The notes: generated by a model from the sequence alone, not told the origin. DNA of 53,957 bases from Chara braunii (GCA_003427395.1 BFEA01000179.1:281490-335446); one strand, 5' to 3'; positions 1 to 11,580 are shown, counted from the first letter of the stretch. Translations and numbers: made by a program.

Positions 1-120
1 GTTGCGCACCCCCCACTATTTTTTTTTTTTTTTTTTTTTTTTTTTGGCGGGGTGGTTGTCCGGAGCCGAGGTTGGGGGTGCCCACCCCCGGACCCTCGCC
101 GGGGCCCTGGGGCCGGGGCT
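1..120. repeat. poly(T) tract and GC-rich foldback
   Basis: A run of 27 T (19-45) is followed by very GC-rich, partly self-complementary sequence. The same pairing of a GC-rich foldback with an A/T homopolymer recurs at 41,520-41,650, 42,715-42,868 and 45,560-45,670. This looks like one end of a short non-autonomous element cut by the window edge. No coding potential is seen. Confidence 0.4.
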
Positions 121-1330
121 CAACAACCCTTGTGAGAAATGACTAACTTGATAGTAGAGCAAGAACAATTGCAGGACAAAGAACTAATGTCATCATGAGC
201 TGAAATGCAACGATATAAATTCCATATACTCAATTGTTTCCTTCACGCCGGATTACTAAGCAGCAGGATAAGATATTACTTCTCACATACAGATCGAGAA
301 CAAAAATGAAAAATTTTGTACACCGTAATAGAAGATGAAGAAAAACCTTTCGTAAACCAGGCGCGACAGTCTTTTACTAGGGAGAGAGGAGTATCTTTGA
401 GAGAGAGAACAAAGGATAAAAAAAACGTTTTCGTAAGTTTTCAGGTGTCTGTTAATCGGAAGCCAGAGGTGACAGAAATGGTAAAGGGAGTGTTTATACG
501 AGAGTTGAAAGCATGTTGGAGGATGGACACAAGACTAATAAATTCCAGTTTGAAAACGTTGGTAAAGCGGAATAGGATGTAAGGGATATATGAATGGTTA
601 ATAGCAGTAGAAGAGGGAGTGAAGGAAGAGGGGGAAGGAAAAATTTGTGAAAGTAAGGAAGAAAATGATGCGGAATAATCGAGCAAGGGGTTAAGCGAGA
701 GGAAAGAGCCTGTGAAGGAGGAAGTTGGGACACAAGGTAGGATTGCAGGTTTGATATTCAGACAGCGTTTGTATCTCAGTCGTTCCTTGCGTCCTGGTCT
801 GCATGCTTTTTGCACCTTTCTTCGTCTTTTAGGAAGGATTAACCAAACGAGCGGATGAAGAACCTTTGAGAAGGCAAAAGATCAAGGTTAGCAGTAGAAA
901 ATTTGAAATCACAACGTAGGTATCTAGGTTAACTCTCCGAAGCCGCCGGTAGAGTTTTCGATTAGTCCTAGTAGGCCCAACAAAAAAAGTATTGGTGACA
1001 TGCTCTCTCCATTGAACCCTGATTAATCGAGATGTACATCCTGTGTACATATGATGAAACCAAGAAAGAAAGAAAATCGTAATTAAAATTGAAAAAATTG
1101 ATAAGAAAGAAAATCGTAATAAAAATTGAATAAGAAAGAAAATCGTAATCAAAATTGAAAAAAATCAAGAGTAGACGACGAGGCTTCAAGCCCCATCTAA
1201 TCTAATCGGACAGAATAAGTAAAGTTATTACAAGACGAACAATGTATGTTACCTTCTCGAATGATAAGGATCCGCCATAATCGTGACACAGAAGAGCTAG
1301 GGACCAAAAATATGATGCATTCAGGGAGTC
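121..1330. other. AT-rich sequence without recognisable gene
   Basis: About 1.2 kb of AT-rich sequence with only short, composition-driven open frames (for example 316-582 plus and 441-815 minus) that show no recognisable domain. The only structure is a short tandem repeat at 1,062-1,165. Confidence 0.5.
1062..1165 (+). repeat. short tandem repeat, three units
   Basis: Three diverged copies of a unit of about 30-40 bp with the core AAGAAAGAAAATCGTAAT, followed by AAAATTGAA. They start near 1,062, 1,103 and 1,132. Confidence 0.75.
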
Positions 1331-1333
1331 CCC

Positions 1334-1910
1334 CTAGCCCTCGTTAGTGTCTTCCACCGAAGTGAAGTAATGTTGATTGTGATCATCCTCTTCATAAGTT
1401 ATCCTCTCCTTCAGCCAATCATCGAAGTCTAATCTACCCTCGATCTCTGCGATGTCATTTTTTGCTTGACTGAACTCGATGTAGGATATACCCTCCTCGT
1501 CACAAAGCTTCTCCATATCCAACTTTTTTCCAGGTTTACGCTCTTTCGTTTTTTTTTTTCACGGAATCATCGTAACTTGGCCTCTTCAAGTTCTTGTACC
1601 GTATTGACCTCCGTGCTGTTCTTCCCAACCTTTCCTTGGCCAACCTCCTTGTCAATTTGCCCTTCATCATCAAAATCGATATCTACAGATTCCAAGGTTG
1701 GCCTCAAGTTCCTTGGAGTGGTTTTCTTAGTCACCGATCTCCGAGCCGCTAGACGAACCTTCGAAGCACCAATTCTGGCTATCCTCTCTTTCAGGCACTC
1801 AATTTCGAGTAATGTTATCTCCTTTGCAGTTAGGGCTTCCTTACGAGCCTTCTGCAACCCCTCCATATCCTTGGGGGTTATAATAGCCTTATCCTTTTTT
1901 TTTTTTTTTT
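1334..1910 (-). pseudogene. unknown coiled-coil/SAP-like frame, broken
   Basis: Two minus-strand frames follow each other: 1,567-1,910 is basic then acidic and predicted to be helical (heptad-like LQKARKEALTAKE), and 1,334-1,522 contains LCDEEGISYIEFSQAK and an acidic end. The second part resembles the short helix-turn-helix of SAP-like modules, but that is only an impression. A frame change separates the parts near 1,540, beside a poly(T) run. The upstream end runs straight into the poly(A) tail of the LINE, so the LINE may have inserted into this frame. I do not recognise the product; a mobile-element protein is as likely as a host protein. Confidence 0.35.
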
Positions 1911-1924
1911 TTAGCTCCATCTAT

Positions 1925-2480
1925 TGGTGGGGAGCAACACTTGCTGGAAACCGGGTCCAACCTCCCTTACATTTTTGAGAAGCCATAGGATGAGTTGTGA
2001 GGTAGCGGCAGTAACACCTATGCTGGAAAACGGGTCCAGCGTCCCATTGCTAAGTGTTATGTCTCTAAGAAAAAGAGGGGGCCTTAGGCTAAGGTTCAAC
2101 AGGGATACTGGGGGGCACTAGTAGTCCCTGTTTGTTCCCCCATCCCGCCCTCCAGTCAAGACTGCCTTGCTACCCGTTGTGTATTATGAAACATGAGAAA
2201 AGCATTGGTACCTGCGATCCTGGCTGCCAGCATTGACTACCCCAGTAGTTGCGGGGTTAACTGTGCAGCTGATCCTCTCTTACCAAAAACCATACCAGAC
2301 TATTCATGAGGAAAAGTATTAGCAGTGCTGGAAACCTGGTCCAGTGTTCCTTTATTGGGATCACTATCTAATCCTCAACCCACCCTCCAAAGAAAACCTG
2401 CTCTGCTATCTGAGCACATGGAATCCTGACTACCAACCTTGACTGCCCCGGTAGCTGGGGGGGATCTTTCTATTTGAGCA
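1925..2480 (-). repeat. tandem repeats in LINE 3' region
   Basis: The motif GCTGGAAACCGGGTCCA occurs near 1,945, 2,022 and 2,320 with one or two changes, and a second block (CTGACTACC-type, then a G run) recurs with a spacing of about 213 bp (2,208 and 2,428). The stretch lies between the end of ORF2 and the poly(A) tail, so it is probably a repeated 3' untranslated region. Confidence 0.6.
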
Positions 2481-2487
2481 AACAAAC

Positions 2488-3100
2488 TTAACCCACCTCC
2501 CCGGGGGGGCCCAGGGCGGGGTTCCAAATGCGTGTCATCGAAAAGTGGTCAAAAGGAAGGGTGGCGTACGGAAAAGCGGACCTAACAAATGTAATGAAAA
2601 TTAGGATAAGATTTCTGCCAACGAGAGGGCGTGGGGTGGGAAGGGGTCTGGGAAATCTGAGGGCGAACGTAGTGGAAACGAGGGTCCTATGTTTGTCCAA
2701 TCTTTAAAAACTAGGCAGTAATCTCTCATTTGTTTCAGGTTCTACTGTCCCTCTCTCTTATCTTCACTCCATTCCACTTTTGTTATCCAACCTTCTCTCT
2801 CCCCTCCCACCCAATCTATACAGAATGTTGTAATCCTGCTCCTGACATCTCCAATTTGTCTAAAGAGATTTAATTGTGCTTCCGTGTCTGACCATCCTTG
2901 TGTGAGCTCGAGATGCACCTGCTGTTGGATCTGTTATGTGATCTCTGCCCCATCTATTATCACCTTCTCCATGGCCAGGGTGCACCTCTGCCACCAAAGT
3001 GCCCATATCACGACCCTCCTTCCCACTCTGTACATGTTTTGTACGAAGGTTGTGGCTGCTCTTTCTACTGGCCAATGACTAGCCAAAATAGTCTGTCATG
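2488..3100. other. LINE 3' part, no domain seen
   Basis: This stretch lies between the zf-RVT tail and the repeated 3' region. Only short frames are present and nothing is recognisable in them. Confidence 0.5.
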
Positions 3101-4390
3101 ACCAAGGCCAAGGGATTTCGGATTCCATCTTCCGCCATATGTGATACCACCATCTCCATGTAAATTGGGCTATAGGACATTGCATAAAAATGTGCTCAAT
3201 GGTCTCCGCTTTCTTTGAGAAGGGGAAGAGACTCTGGCGCCGCTGACACCATGGAAGTAGCAGACTTCATTGTTTTAGATTTGTCCGGTCTGTTTGCCAG
3301 TCATTTGTTGGCAGACAGCGGTGGGCAATCTGCCACTGTAGGGAGGTGATTTTCATAGGTTTAGACTTCTGTTCTTTGAACGATTGAATTGGTGCTACGA
3401 GGGTGCGGTCTACGTTGAGGTGTCTGGCCCACTGATCGTTGGCCGTGTCCCTTAGTCTAGATTTTGGTCTGAGCATTTTATAAGTTGTTTTGACCGACAG
3501 TTGATGCAAGTTAATACTCTTTACTTTGGGGCCTCCTGTCCTCTGGGAGGGTTTCCATGTCCATTCTGCCGGGTCCAGAGCCAGATCCTGGATTGGCTTG
3601 TGTGGTTGGAAAACCACCCTCCAATCTCACTCGGTATACTGATGCTTTCTCTTCCCATTCAAAGGTAACCCTACTCCCTTGAAGGACGCCCTTTCTGGTG
3701 ATGGTATAGTGTTCCACCAGGACTGTTTGAGGTGAGACCATATGTACCTGGCCCATCCTCAGCGGGACTGTCGTGCTTGCCACCCAATCTCCTTCCCATA
3801 CCGTAGGGCCTCGTTTGAGAGTTCGGTACCACTCCAATGGGATGATTTCAATTACGTTTTCTAGAGATTCCTCCACATGGTGACAGTATCGTAGGGTTTC
3901 CAACATTTGTTCTCTTGTTTTCCAGTCATATCTCTCCCTGTCCCAAAGGTCCCCGACCTTATGCACACCTCATTTAACCCAACTTTTCTAGGGCAACGAA
4001 GAGCTTGTCATGACACGTCCTTGCGAATCTGTCAACCATCGGTTCCTAAAAAGAGGTTGTCGGTAGACTTCCTCCCAACGGTTGGAGGGGGGGTTGTCTG
4101 GAAGTGGAAGTCTACGCCAGGACTCCAGTGGTGATGGCCAAAATTTGTCCATCGTCTGGCCACCTCCCTCTAACCCCTCCCTACCTTGTGGGGTTTTACG
4201 AGGGATTGCCCAAAAACGATCATCTAACCATGTCAGTGGGTGTATCGTTTGGGGGGCTGTCGGGGCCAGCCGGACCAAGTGTTCCAGGGCTAACACACAC
4301 CACGGGCTCTGGGGGGCAAAATTAAGTTTTTTTATCCATTTTAGTCGTAGTGCCTGCACTTGCGTGGCCGGGTCAATTATTCCCAATCCT
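3100..4390 (-). pseudogene. LINE ORF2 C-terminal part with zf-RVT
   Basis: Minus-strand frames 4,386-3,988, 3,966-3,511 and 3,617-3,267 are pieces of the region downstream of the LINE polymerase. The first begins GIIDPATQVQALRLKWIKK, typical of the thumb-to-tail segment of plant LINE ORF2. Near the end, TSLQWQIAHRCLPTNDW is followed after a frame change by ETIEHIFMQCPIAQFTW, which has the His and Cys of the zf-RVT finger. The pieces are offset by frameshifts. They cannot make one protein. Confidence 0.75.
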
Positions 4391-4523
4391 CCCCACGCCT
4401 TCGGCAGACTCCCACGCCACCTGACTAATTACATTTCCCCGCTCACCGTCCTCCCTCCATAAAAAAGTCGCCGCCCCTTTTCTCAGGCTTCGCAGGGCCG
4501 CTTTGCTCAGCGGCCACAATAGG

Positions 4524-4591
4524 GATCTGTACTATAGTAATGCAAAAATCACATTGGCCTGTACTGTAGTAATGCAAAAATCACATTGTTA
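4524..4591 (+). repeat. 34-bp tandem duplication inside LINE ORF2
   Basis: Two nearly identical 34-bp units, each ending AATGCAAAAATCACATTG, sit next to each other between the polymerase and tail segments of ORF2. They are not in the flanking coding frame and mark a later local change. Confidence 0.8.
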
Positions 4592-4639
4592 ACGACCAGT
4601 GCGTGACCGAAAAGAGATGTGTGCTTGTTTTTCCAATTG

Positions 4640-5810
4640 CTTAGTTTTGCTGACCCGGAGCACTAATCCATTCGTCATTGGTTGGTGGGCGTCCATCTGT
4701 GGTCATGGACATCCCTAAGATTTTGACTGGGGTCACCAACGGCTTCCAATTGATTCGGGGTGTCTCGGGGGGACGTCCCCCTTGATAGTGAATCCACCAA
4801 CCTTGCGTCTTGCTCCCCCAATTGACAGTCATGTCGGATACCTTGGGGAAATTTTTCCATCATTTGTTGGATTTCCTCCATATTGCGGTGTGTGGCTTCT
4901 GCCATAATTGTGAGATCGTCCGCGAACAGGGAGCATACCGAGATTGCATCCTCCGGAATGTGTGTGACACGGATTCTGGAAATATTTTTATTTGCTCGGA
5001 GGCCGTGCTAATCCTTCCATAATGACCACGAAAACGAAGGGAGCAATCGGGCCCCCCCTGGCGGACAGACCGTTCTAGGCGCAAGGACGGTGCCAGGCAC
5101 CTGTTAACTTGGACACAGGTGGTTGCATTTTGGTGGAAAATTTAAATCCAACACCTGAAATCCGGCCCAAAGTTCAATTTTTCCAAACATCTGTCTAGAA
5201 ACAACCAGTCTACATGGTCGTAAGCCTTTTCGAAATCGAAGATCAAAGCCACGTTTTGGCGTGAATGTTTTGTGAGTTGAAGTACCCCATGGATCGATAA
5301 GATGTTCTCTTGTATGTTTCGATTTTCCATGAAGTCGGTTTTTTATGGGTGAATGATATCCTCCATTATCGAGATCATTATGTTTGCCAAGGTTTTTGAC
5401 AACATTTTATATAGTACCGTGAGAAAGGTAATTGGCCTGTAGTTCCTGATATCCATTTTGTCTCCTTTTTTATATAGGAGCGTGTCTGCCCCACCCTTGC
5501 TCCCATCTCCCCTGTGAGCCATACTTCTTTATAGAAGTCCATGACATCGTGGCTCATAAAGTCCCATGACGTTTCCCAAAATTCCTTGGGAAAACCATCG
5601 AACCCTGGAGCCTTTTCCTCTTTCATTTGTAGGAGGGCAGTCCATATCTCTTGTTCAGAGAGCGGACCTCTAAGGATTCACGTTGTTCAGATGCTAGTGT
5701 TTTGTTTAAGGGTTCCAAGAATTCGTCTATTAACCGATCATGGTGTGACGAGTCCGACTTGTCCACATGCGATTAGAAGAGGTCCTTACAAAAATCATAT
5801 GTTATTTTAG
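4640..5810 (-). pseudogene. LINE ORF2 reverse transcriptase domain
   Basis: The polymerase catalyses target-primed reverse transcription. In order on the minus strand: KAPGFDGFPKEFW (fingers, about 5,610), VALIFDFEKAYDHVDW with the first catalytic Asp (about 5,225), RSVRQGGP (about 5,060), and FADD at 4,926-4,915, the catalytic pair, followed by LTIMAEATHRN. All key motifs can be read, but in different frames, with stops and frameshifts between them. A recent loss of function is therefore more likely than an ancient one. Length and order match L1-clade elements of plants. Confidence 0.85.
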
Positions 5811-6189
5811 TGCATCAGGCCATGGTCACGACTGGGTCCAACTCCTGGGTTTGTGCTTCGTAGAGTGCCTCAATCGTGGTTCTTTTAGTTTGTGTTTCGG
5901 CATTGGCCAAAAAGATGAGAATCCATTGCTTCTTCTGTAGCGAATGTGGATATTCTTGCCCTTGTTTGGGCTCCCTGCCATCGATACTGTGTGCGTTTCA
6001 AAAGTTGGGATTTCAGGTCATGTATGTGTGCTTGTAATTCAAAAAAAAATTGCTCTTGCTCTTACGAATTTTGCTTTTGTTCTGCTTCCACAAGGTTTTG
6101 CATGATTGTGATTTCTTGTTGGTGTCGCAGTGCAGCTAGACTATTTGGAGTATTCATTACATTTTTTTGCCATAAGAAACAAACGATTG

Positions 6190-7101
6190 TTAAACCATGT
6201 GATCTGAGAGTCTCGTTAAGGGCGACAATCTTTCCAAAAATCCCATGGCTGCTGCAAGAACTTGAAAAGATTTGAAACGGAGTAAGGAGGTGTTCAGTTT
6301 GTAGTAACTAGCCCCCTGGTCTGGGCGTCTACTAAAAGTCCCGACTGCCGTACACATCCTCTGATCCACAGGGTATGGGTTGGTCGACAGTATCGCTGCC
6401 ACCGTGAGTCCCCCTCCTAATTCTTCTGATGCTAGAATTAGGTCGATTCGAGATTTTGATAATCTGGCATGGTCATTGTTTTGAAAACAAGTAAAGGTTC
6501 GTTCAGACGGGTAAGCGTGGAGAAAAGTGTCAAATAGTGAGAGGGGAATGCACAAGTCTCTCAATATCCGCTCATCCTCCTCTACATTGTGTGCGGTGGT
6601 TGCGTAGATTTTTCAACGGTCTAACCATCTATCTGGTGTGGCGTTGAAGTCCCCTCCTAAGATTAACAGGATATCCGGGTTGGGGATCGTTTCAATATTT
6701 TCAAAGGTCCTGCTCTCTTGGGTTGTGTTGGGGGCATATACGGACACAATGCACACCACTTGTAATTCCTGCATGCCTAGCACCTTAACCCATCTCCCTT
6801 CCTCATTGTCATTTTCCCAATAGAGCAACTCAAATTGTGATCCGGGCAGGATCCATATTGCCACCCCCGCGCTTCCGGGCCTGCGAGCGAAAGCTTGGTA
6901 GCCTTGGAAGGGCCAAGCTAGCTTGCGTGCCCTGTGGTGTTCTGGTGTGTCCATCACATGTGTTTCCTGGACACATATCACAACTGACCATGCTCTTCCC
7001 CCAACCCCCCGCATTAGATCCCACAACGCTTTACGTTTTTCGGGGTTGCAAGATGCTACTCCGTTTGCATTGATTGATCTAATGTCTTCCATATACAACA
7101 T
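6190..7101 (-). pseudogene. LINE ORF2 APE-type endonuclease
   Basis: This domain nicks target DNA to prime reverse transcription. The frame 7,101-6,613 holds SINANG near its start, CVQETH with the catalytic Glu, VSVYAPN, and GGDFNATPDR with the Asp/Asn pair. A frameshift near 6,600 leads into 6,564-6,190 with RLSKSRIDLILAS and a terminal SDH motif (TRLSDHMV). All hallmark motifs of the exonuclease-endonuclease-phosphatase fold are present, so the enzyme was intact before the frameshift. Confidence 0.85.
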
Positions 7102-7155
7102 CTACCCAGTCCATCGTTATGTGTACTCCCTTACCCTCCTATTCCTTTATGGTTT

Positions 7156-7797
7156 TCATAGTGGCAACCACTCCTGTGTCTCCCAGTCTACCCCCTTATT
7201 AAGGATGTCCTTTCTCAATATCATGCACATGCATGTGAGTAGGTCGTCAGTCGACCAAATATTACTGGGTTTTATTGTCAATTGCTGTGTCTCTAGCAGC
7301 GTATTATGCGTATACCATTGTAAGCCTGTCTCATTGTTGTCTTCAAATCTCACGTAAAGATCCTTGTAAGCCATTTTCAGTTTTTCTGAAGACACACTGA
7401 TGGTAGCTATTGCCCCCGGTTCGTAATGGCTTGTGAGGAACTCCGTGACTTCCTGGAATTTTAAAGCCCCTTTCCTCTGCATATGCCAGCCATGTAATGT
7501 TATTCCACCGTAGGAGGGGGTATACGGGTCCTCGGGCTCCATAGGTAACAGACCCAGCTCCCATTTACCGGTCTTCTTTCTGTTTGGAAGTACCAGCACC
7601 TTGTCTCTCTTCGGCAGATTTTTATGGTACAATCCCATCTCAAGAAGGTGACATAGTTTGGATGGTTTTGAGGGTCCTATTTCTCCTGCGAGCCCTTCGG
7701 CCCCACCCTCTCCCTGTTCACCCCCCCCTTCTTGTGGTGGCTTGTTTGCTCGGTCTGAGTTTACTGTTTTGTCAAAAGAGTTCGACGCTCCTGTCAT
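7156..7797 (-). pseudogene. LINE ORF1 3' part
   Basis: A 213-codon frame directly upstream of the endonuclease frame. It is charged and Gly/Glu-rich at its start and has no domain I can name. Its place between the ORF1 knuckle region and ORF2 suggests that it is the C-terminal part of ORF1 or the linker before ORF2. Confidence 0.5.
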
Positions 7798-7986
7798 TTC
7801 AGGGGGCTAGAATATTTTATGTACAATGTTCCAGATTTTGTATAGCGTTTGCTGCCAGTCCGTATCCGGGGGTCGGCCTTTCCCCAAGGCTTGTTTCAGG
7901 TTGGGGCTTTCATCTAGCAGAGACAAAAGTTGTATGTAGGCCTCATCCCAAAAGGACTCCGTTTAACCTGAGTACAATATTCGAAG

Positions 7987-8957
7987 TTAGCAAATTAGCC
8001 ATTCTACCAGACTCGTTAGCTTGGTCTCAACATCCTGTCCCCCTGGTGCCCCCCAGGCCTCCAACGTACTATCCAACATTTCTTCTTCTGGGGGGCCCGC
8101 TGGCGGTTCCCAGTCCATGGGTTGGGGTTCGAAAGCGTGAAGGAAGGCGTCAGTTTTGGGAGAATTCTCTTTCGGAGTCTGAGGGCCTTGAGGCTTGTCT
8201 TTTTCTGGGGTCTGTGTTTTGTGGGAAGGGACCGTTTCTGCGGAAGAGTCCAATGCCATTACCTCTCCTGCGGTAGTGTGCCTAATCTCTTGTTGGGGGT
8301 TCGGGGACATGGTCCCCCTCCCCTGGTTTTGCTGTCTCTCTTCCCCATCCGTTGTCCCATTACTTCTCTTCCCTCCCTTTCCCCCCTTATCCGTCCATCC
8401 GAACCTCGCTTGTCCTTTGTCCTTTCCTTCCCTCCTGCTTGCTTGTCCAGTCCCACCTCCCCTGGCTGCTGCGTGGCTGTCCGTTTGTCCCCTGGCTCCG
8501 TTGTGTTTGCTATTGCCTGAAATTTCTTGTTTAGATTCACTGGATCTGTTTGTTTGTTTTGGTTCTGGAATTTTCCAGGTCTGCTTGAGTGCACTTTTTG
8601 GGGGGGGGGTGGGGTTTGCCATAACTCTCCTGTATCCAACGGGGTGATGAAATTTTCGGGCTTGAGCTCCACCTTGGGTCCAGCCCCTACTGTATCTGAC
8701 CCGCCTTGTTGTCCGTGGGTCAGTACACCTTCCTCTTTGGAGAGAGCCGACCGCGAGATGTTGCCGGTTTTGTGTGCCTCCACCGTTTTTGGCGGGGTCC
8801 ATTGGTCTGGTGGTTTGGTGTTACAGTCCACTGCCTCACTTTTCTCCCATTCCCACCCTCTCACCCCTCCTTCTCGGGGCTCGTCCACATAGACCCATCC
8901 TCCGTGCCCTGCGTCAACTATTTTCCACCATGTGTCTTTGAAGGGGTCACATATCAA
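7987..8957 (-). pseudogene. LINE ORF1 middle, low-complexity region
   Basis: Two overlapping minus-strand frames (8,957-8,259 and 8,802-7,987) both encode Pro/Gly/Lys/Gln-rich, presumably disordered sequence. Only one can be real at each point. The frame from 8,957 (WWKIVDAGHGGWVYVDEP) continues the knuckle-containing frame, and a frameshift probably switches to the other. Disordered basic linkers are common in LINE ORF1 proteins. Confidence 0.45.
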
Positions 8958-9417
8958 ACGTTATGTGGTTCTGTTTCTTTTTGTCGGGTGAAAGGGACAA
9001 TTTGTTTCTAACGGGAGAATCACCGTATGCCTGACACTTAAAACACCAAGGCCTTGTTTTATGTGTTGTGTGGATTTTGAAATCTCTCCCTCCCACCCGG
9101 AAGGTAATAACATCATCAATGGTAAAACTATGCCCCTTGCGTAAGTCGAGGGCCACCATGAGGTAGTCATCCCTTGGAGGTAAGTCGAGGGCGACCATGA
9201 GGTCGTCATCCCTTAGAGCCACGTGGGGGAGGAGGGGGTTGATGAAATCGACTATCTCATATTTTTGGGCGAGTTCTTGCACGAAAGCCCCCTGGATTTC
9301 TATGGGCACACGGCGGAACTCCACCCAATAATAGGGGAGACCAGGGGAAGATCCGGACTTCCGAGTGCCCCCACGGAACACTCCACCATGTGTCCATGAT
9401 CCGTTTATCCGAATCAA
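8947..9417 (-). pseudogene. LINE ORF1 nucleic-acid-binding core
   Basis: This frame looks like the ORF1 type found in plant LINEs (DUF4283-like core and a CCHC knuckle). YYWVEFRRVPIEIQGAF and FRVGGRDFKIHTTHKTRPW precede CFKCQAYGDSPVRN, a knuckle in which the His and last Cys appear to be replaced. A 36-bp direct duplication near 9,147 and 9,183 repeats 12 residues (LMVALDL with neighbours). ORF1 proteins package the RNA. Confidence 0.6.
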
Positions 9418-9426
9418 ACATGCAAA

Positions 9427-10089
9427 TCACTGTAAATATGTTGACGAGATAGGATGGATTAGAAAAAAATCTCGTGCGCCCTCTTCCGATCCGAGTCTTT
9501 TTCTGATGCATCCTACCTTCTCGTTTGCAGATTTGTAGGCAGCGTCATTGTAAAAGACCCATATGCTCGCATGGCGGGTGTATATTACATCCCTTTCCCT
9601 GATCATGTTGTTTGGGAGTGCTTTCACCCGCTGCTTTTTTCCCCCCTGGCTGATTATCTTGTCTTCCGGATTAGCCAGGAATTTGGCAAGAAAGAAAGTC
9701 GAGGTTGTGGTCAAGTTGTCCAATGGAATCTCCAATGTTCCCTCCCCCTCGCCATCTCTTTCAACTGATAAGGTGTGGCCTGCATACATTTTGTTAAGTT
9801 TATCGGCCCACGAATGGTGAGAGGGACTCTTTTTTGCTTCCTCCCTTTTGTGTAAATTTTTCATCTCTTTTAGTAATTCTATCGGTGAGGGGGGGGATGG
9901 AGACCGTGGTCCATCGGTGTGGTCTTTGGAGAGGGATTGGGAGGAAGAGGCTTCTTCCATTGCCCCCCCCTCCATTCTCTCCTTCCCTTTCCAGGGTCGC
10001 CAATCAGAATGATGGTCGTCCAAGGCCCCCTGGTACCACATGGTCTGTTGCCTATCCCTTCCTTTCCTCTTTCTGGCTTCGTTTTTCAA
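9427..10089 (-). pseudogene. LINE ORF1 N-terminal part
   Basis: A 220-codon frame with a very basic start (KNEARKRKGRDRQQ), a Ser/Pro-rich stretch, and a folded-looking part. It is the first frame of the element when read on the minus strand. A frameshift near 9,420 separates it from the core frame. The Met at 10,089 is the first available start, but the true start could lie upstream. Confidence 0.5.
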
Positions 10090-10210
10090 ACTGGCCGGGT
10101 GAGTCCAATCTCCGAGTGTACTGCTAATTTCACTGTGTTTCCGGGGTGGTTAAGGGAAATCGGATTAAACACATCAGAAGGTGTGAGACATAATGAGAAA
10201 ATTAGAGATA

Positions 10211-10625
10211 CTTATACCCTGCGTAGCACGACGAACATGTTCGCACCGCTCCATGTTCACACGAACGTGTTCGCGCGTTCGCGCAAACAGGTCACGAACA
10301 TGTTCGTGCGAACAGGTCGCAAACATATTTTTTTCGTAAAAATAAATAAATAAATAAATAAATAATTATGTTTCGGTTTTTTATTTTTAACTCATGATTG
10401 GCTAAGAATTTGAACATGACTCCTAGGCAAAAGTTGCTTGTTTTATTATTTTACATAACACATATTGTTTTCAAAAAATTTTTAGAACTTTTTTTTTTTT
10501 ATATAAATATTTTTTATGTTCGCGTTCGGAGGGTTTTGCGCGAACACGGTGCTACGTTCGGAGGGTTTTGAGAACATGTTCGCGTTCTCCTCCGAACGCG
10601 AACACGGTGCTACGTAGCTTATACC
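10211..10625. mobile_element. 399-bp MITE with 8-bp target duplication
   Basis: The element (10,219-10,617) is bounded by CTTATACC on both sides (10,211-10,218 and 10,618-10,625). Its ends are inverted: CTGCGTAGCAC at the left and the complement of GTGCTACGTAG at the right, with one mismatch. The subterminal parts are full of GAACATGTTCG-type palindromes, while the centre is A/T-rich with an (AAAT)n run. It has no coding capacity. An 8-bp duplication fits the hAT superfamily best; P and Merlin types are alternatives. Confidence 0.85.
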
Positions 10626-10664
10626 TGAAGTACTTTAGAAGAGCCTACACAAAAAACCAAATGA

Positions 10665-10745
10665 AAGCAGGAATAGGACTCGACCCGACGAAATCGCACT
10701 AGTGCTCCAGCGCTAACCTGCGCCACGAACCGGCCGGCAAGGCTC
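10665..10745 (-). repeat. tRNA-like (SINE head) sequence
   Basis: On the minus strand TGGCGCAGGTTAGCGC fits a Pol III A box and forms a D-arm (GCGC/GCGC), and GGGTCGAGTCC about 30 bases later fits a B box. The anticodon arm does not pair well and there is no matching acceptor stem, so this is not a working tRNA. A tRNA-derived SINE head or an old tRNA copy is the best reading. Confidence 0.4.
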
Positions 10746-10956
10746 CGTCGCACTTCGTGGACTGGGGCAGTGGTGTGTGGTGGCCATAGCTGCCCCTGGT
10801 CTTCCTGTCGTCCGCTTGGTCTTTTGACCGGGTGATGGTGCACTTCTCACTGGGTACGACAGGAGACGGTATGTCAGTGACGGGCGTGTAGGGTGTTAAT
10901 TAGACGGCACGTTTTCTACTTAGGGGGCATCTCACCTGCGCACTTGGGGATATATA

Positions 10957-11580
10957 TTGTTGCGAGGGATGCTGTCGACAAGCACTAATCTACAATATGA
11001 AGCTGAACAGTGGATTTCGTTCCTAGAAGCGGGTCGATGTCGATTGCAGGATCTGGTGGATGCCTTATCCACAACAGTCAAGGCTTGGCCAAAGGTCGAT
11101 GGGGGAGTTGCCTCGAGACTGGAGCAATGGGTGAAGGACATGACTCAGTCCATGATTATGGAAATCATCTGGGAAGCTGAGAAGGGGCCAGACCCGCGTC
11201 TGGACACTTTCATTAACTGGGGGCAGGTCAATATCTTGATGGAGAGATATTAAGCGCTTTTTGATGAGGCTCATGACCTGCGAACTGAGTTGGAAGAGCG
11301 TGCACAAGGGGGGCTCGTCGAGTATGATGACAAGTGTCCGCGACAGACTGCGACGCCTACGACAACGATTACAACAACCACAAATATTGATATGGCGATG
11401 ATTACATCAACATCTGTGGCGCTCACGATTATAACATTAGCGACATCAATTATACCGATAGAGCCTGCGATTAAGACGCTGGCATCTGCACAAGACACCA
11501 ATATCAACAACAACAACTACTTCAACAACAATTGCACTGAGCACGACAGTGGTATGGAAGGTGGGATCCTCAAGTCGTGA
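10957..11580 (+). pseudogene. unknown frame with one internal stop
   Basis: Two blocks (10,957-11,253 and 11,290-11,580) are in the same frame, separated by a single TAA at 11,251-11,253. The first looks like a real alpha-helical protein (EAEQWISFLEAGRCRLQDL). The second turns into Thr/Asn repeats encoded by ACA/AAC runs. No family is recognised. A gag-like or host exon remnant is possible. Confidence 0.35.

Larger units (their letters stand above)
1895..10112 (-). mobile_element. APE-type (L1-like) LINE, degenerate
   Basis: An autonomous non-LTR retrotransposon reading right to left. An ORF1 region (about 10,089-7,156) with a degenerate zinc knuckle is followed by ORF2 with an endonuclease (7,101-6,190), a reverse transcriptase (5,810-4,640) and a zinc-finger tail (to about 3,100). 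An 18-base poly(T) at 1,895-1,912 is the plus-strand image of a poly(A) tail, and supplies the 3' boundary. The 5' boundary is only estimated from the last ORF1 codons near 10,089; I found no convincing target-site duplication. Both ORFs carry several frameshifts, so the copy is dead. Confidence 0.85.
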
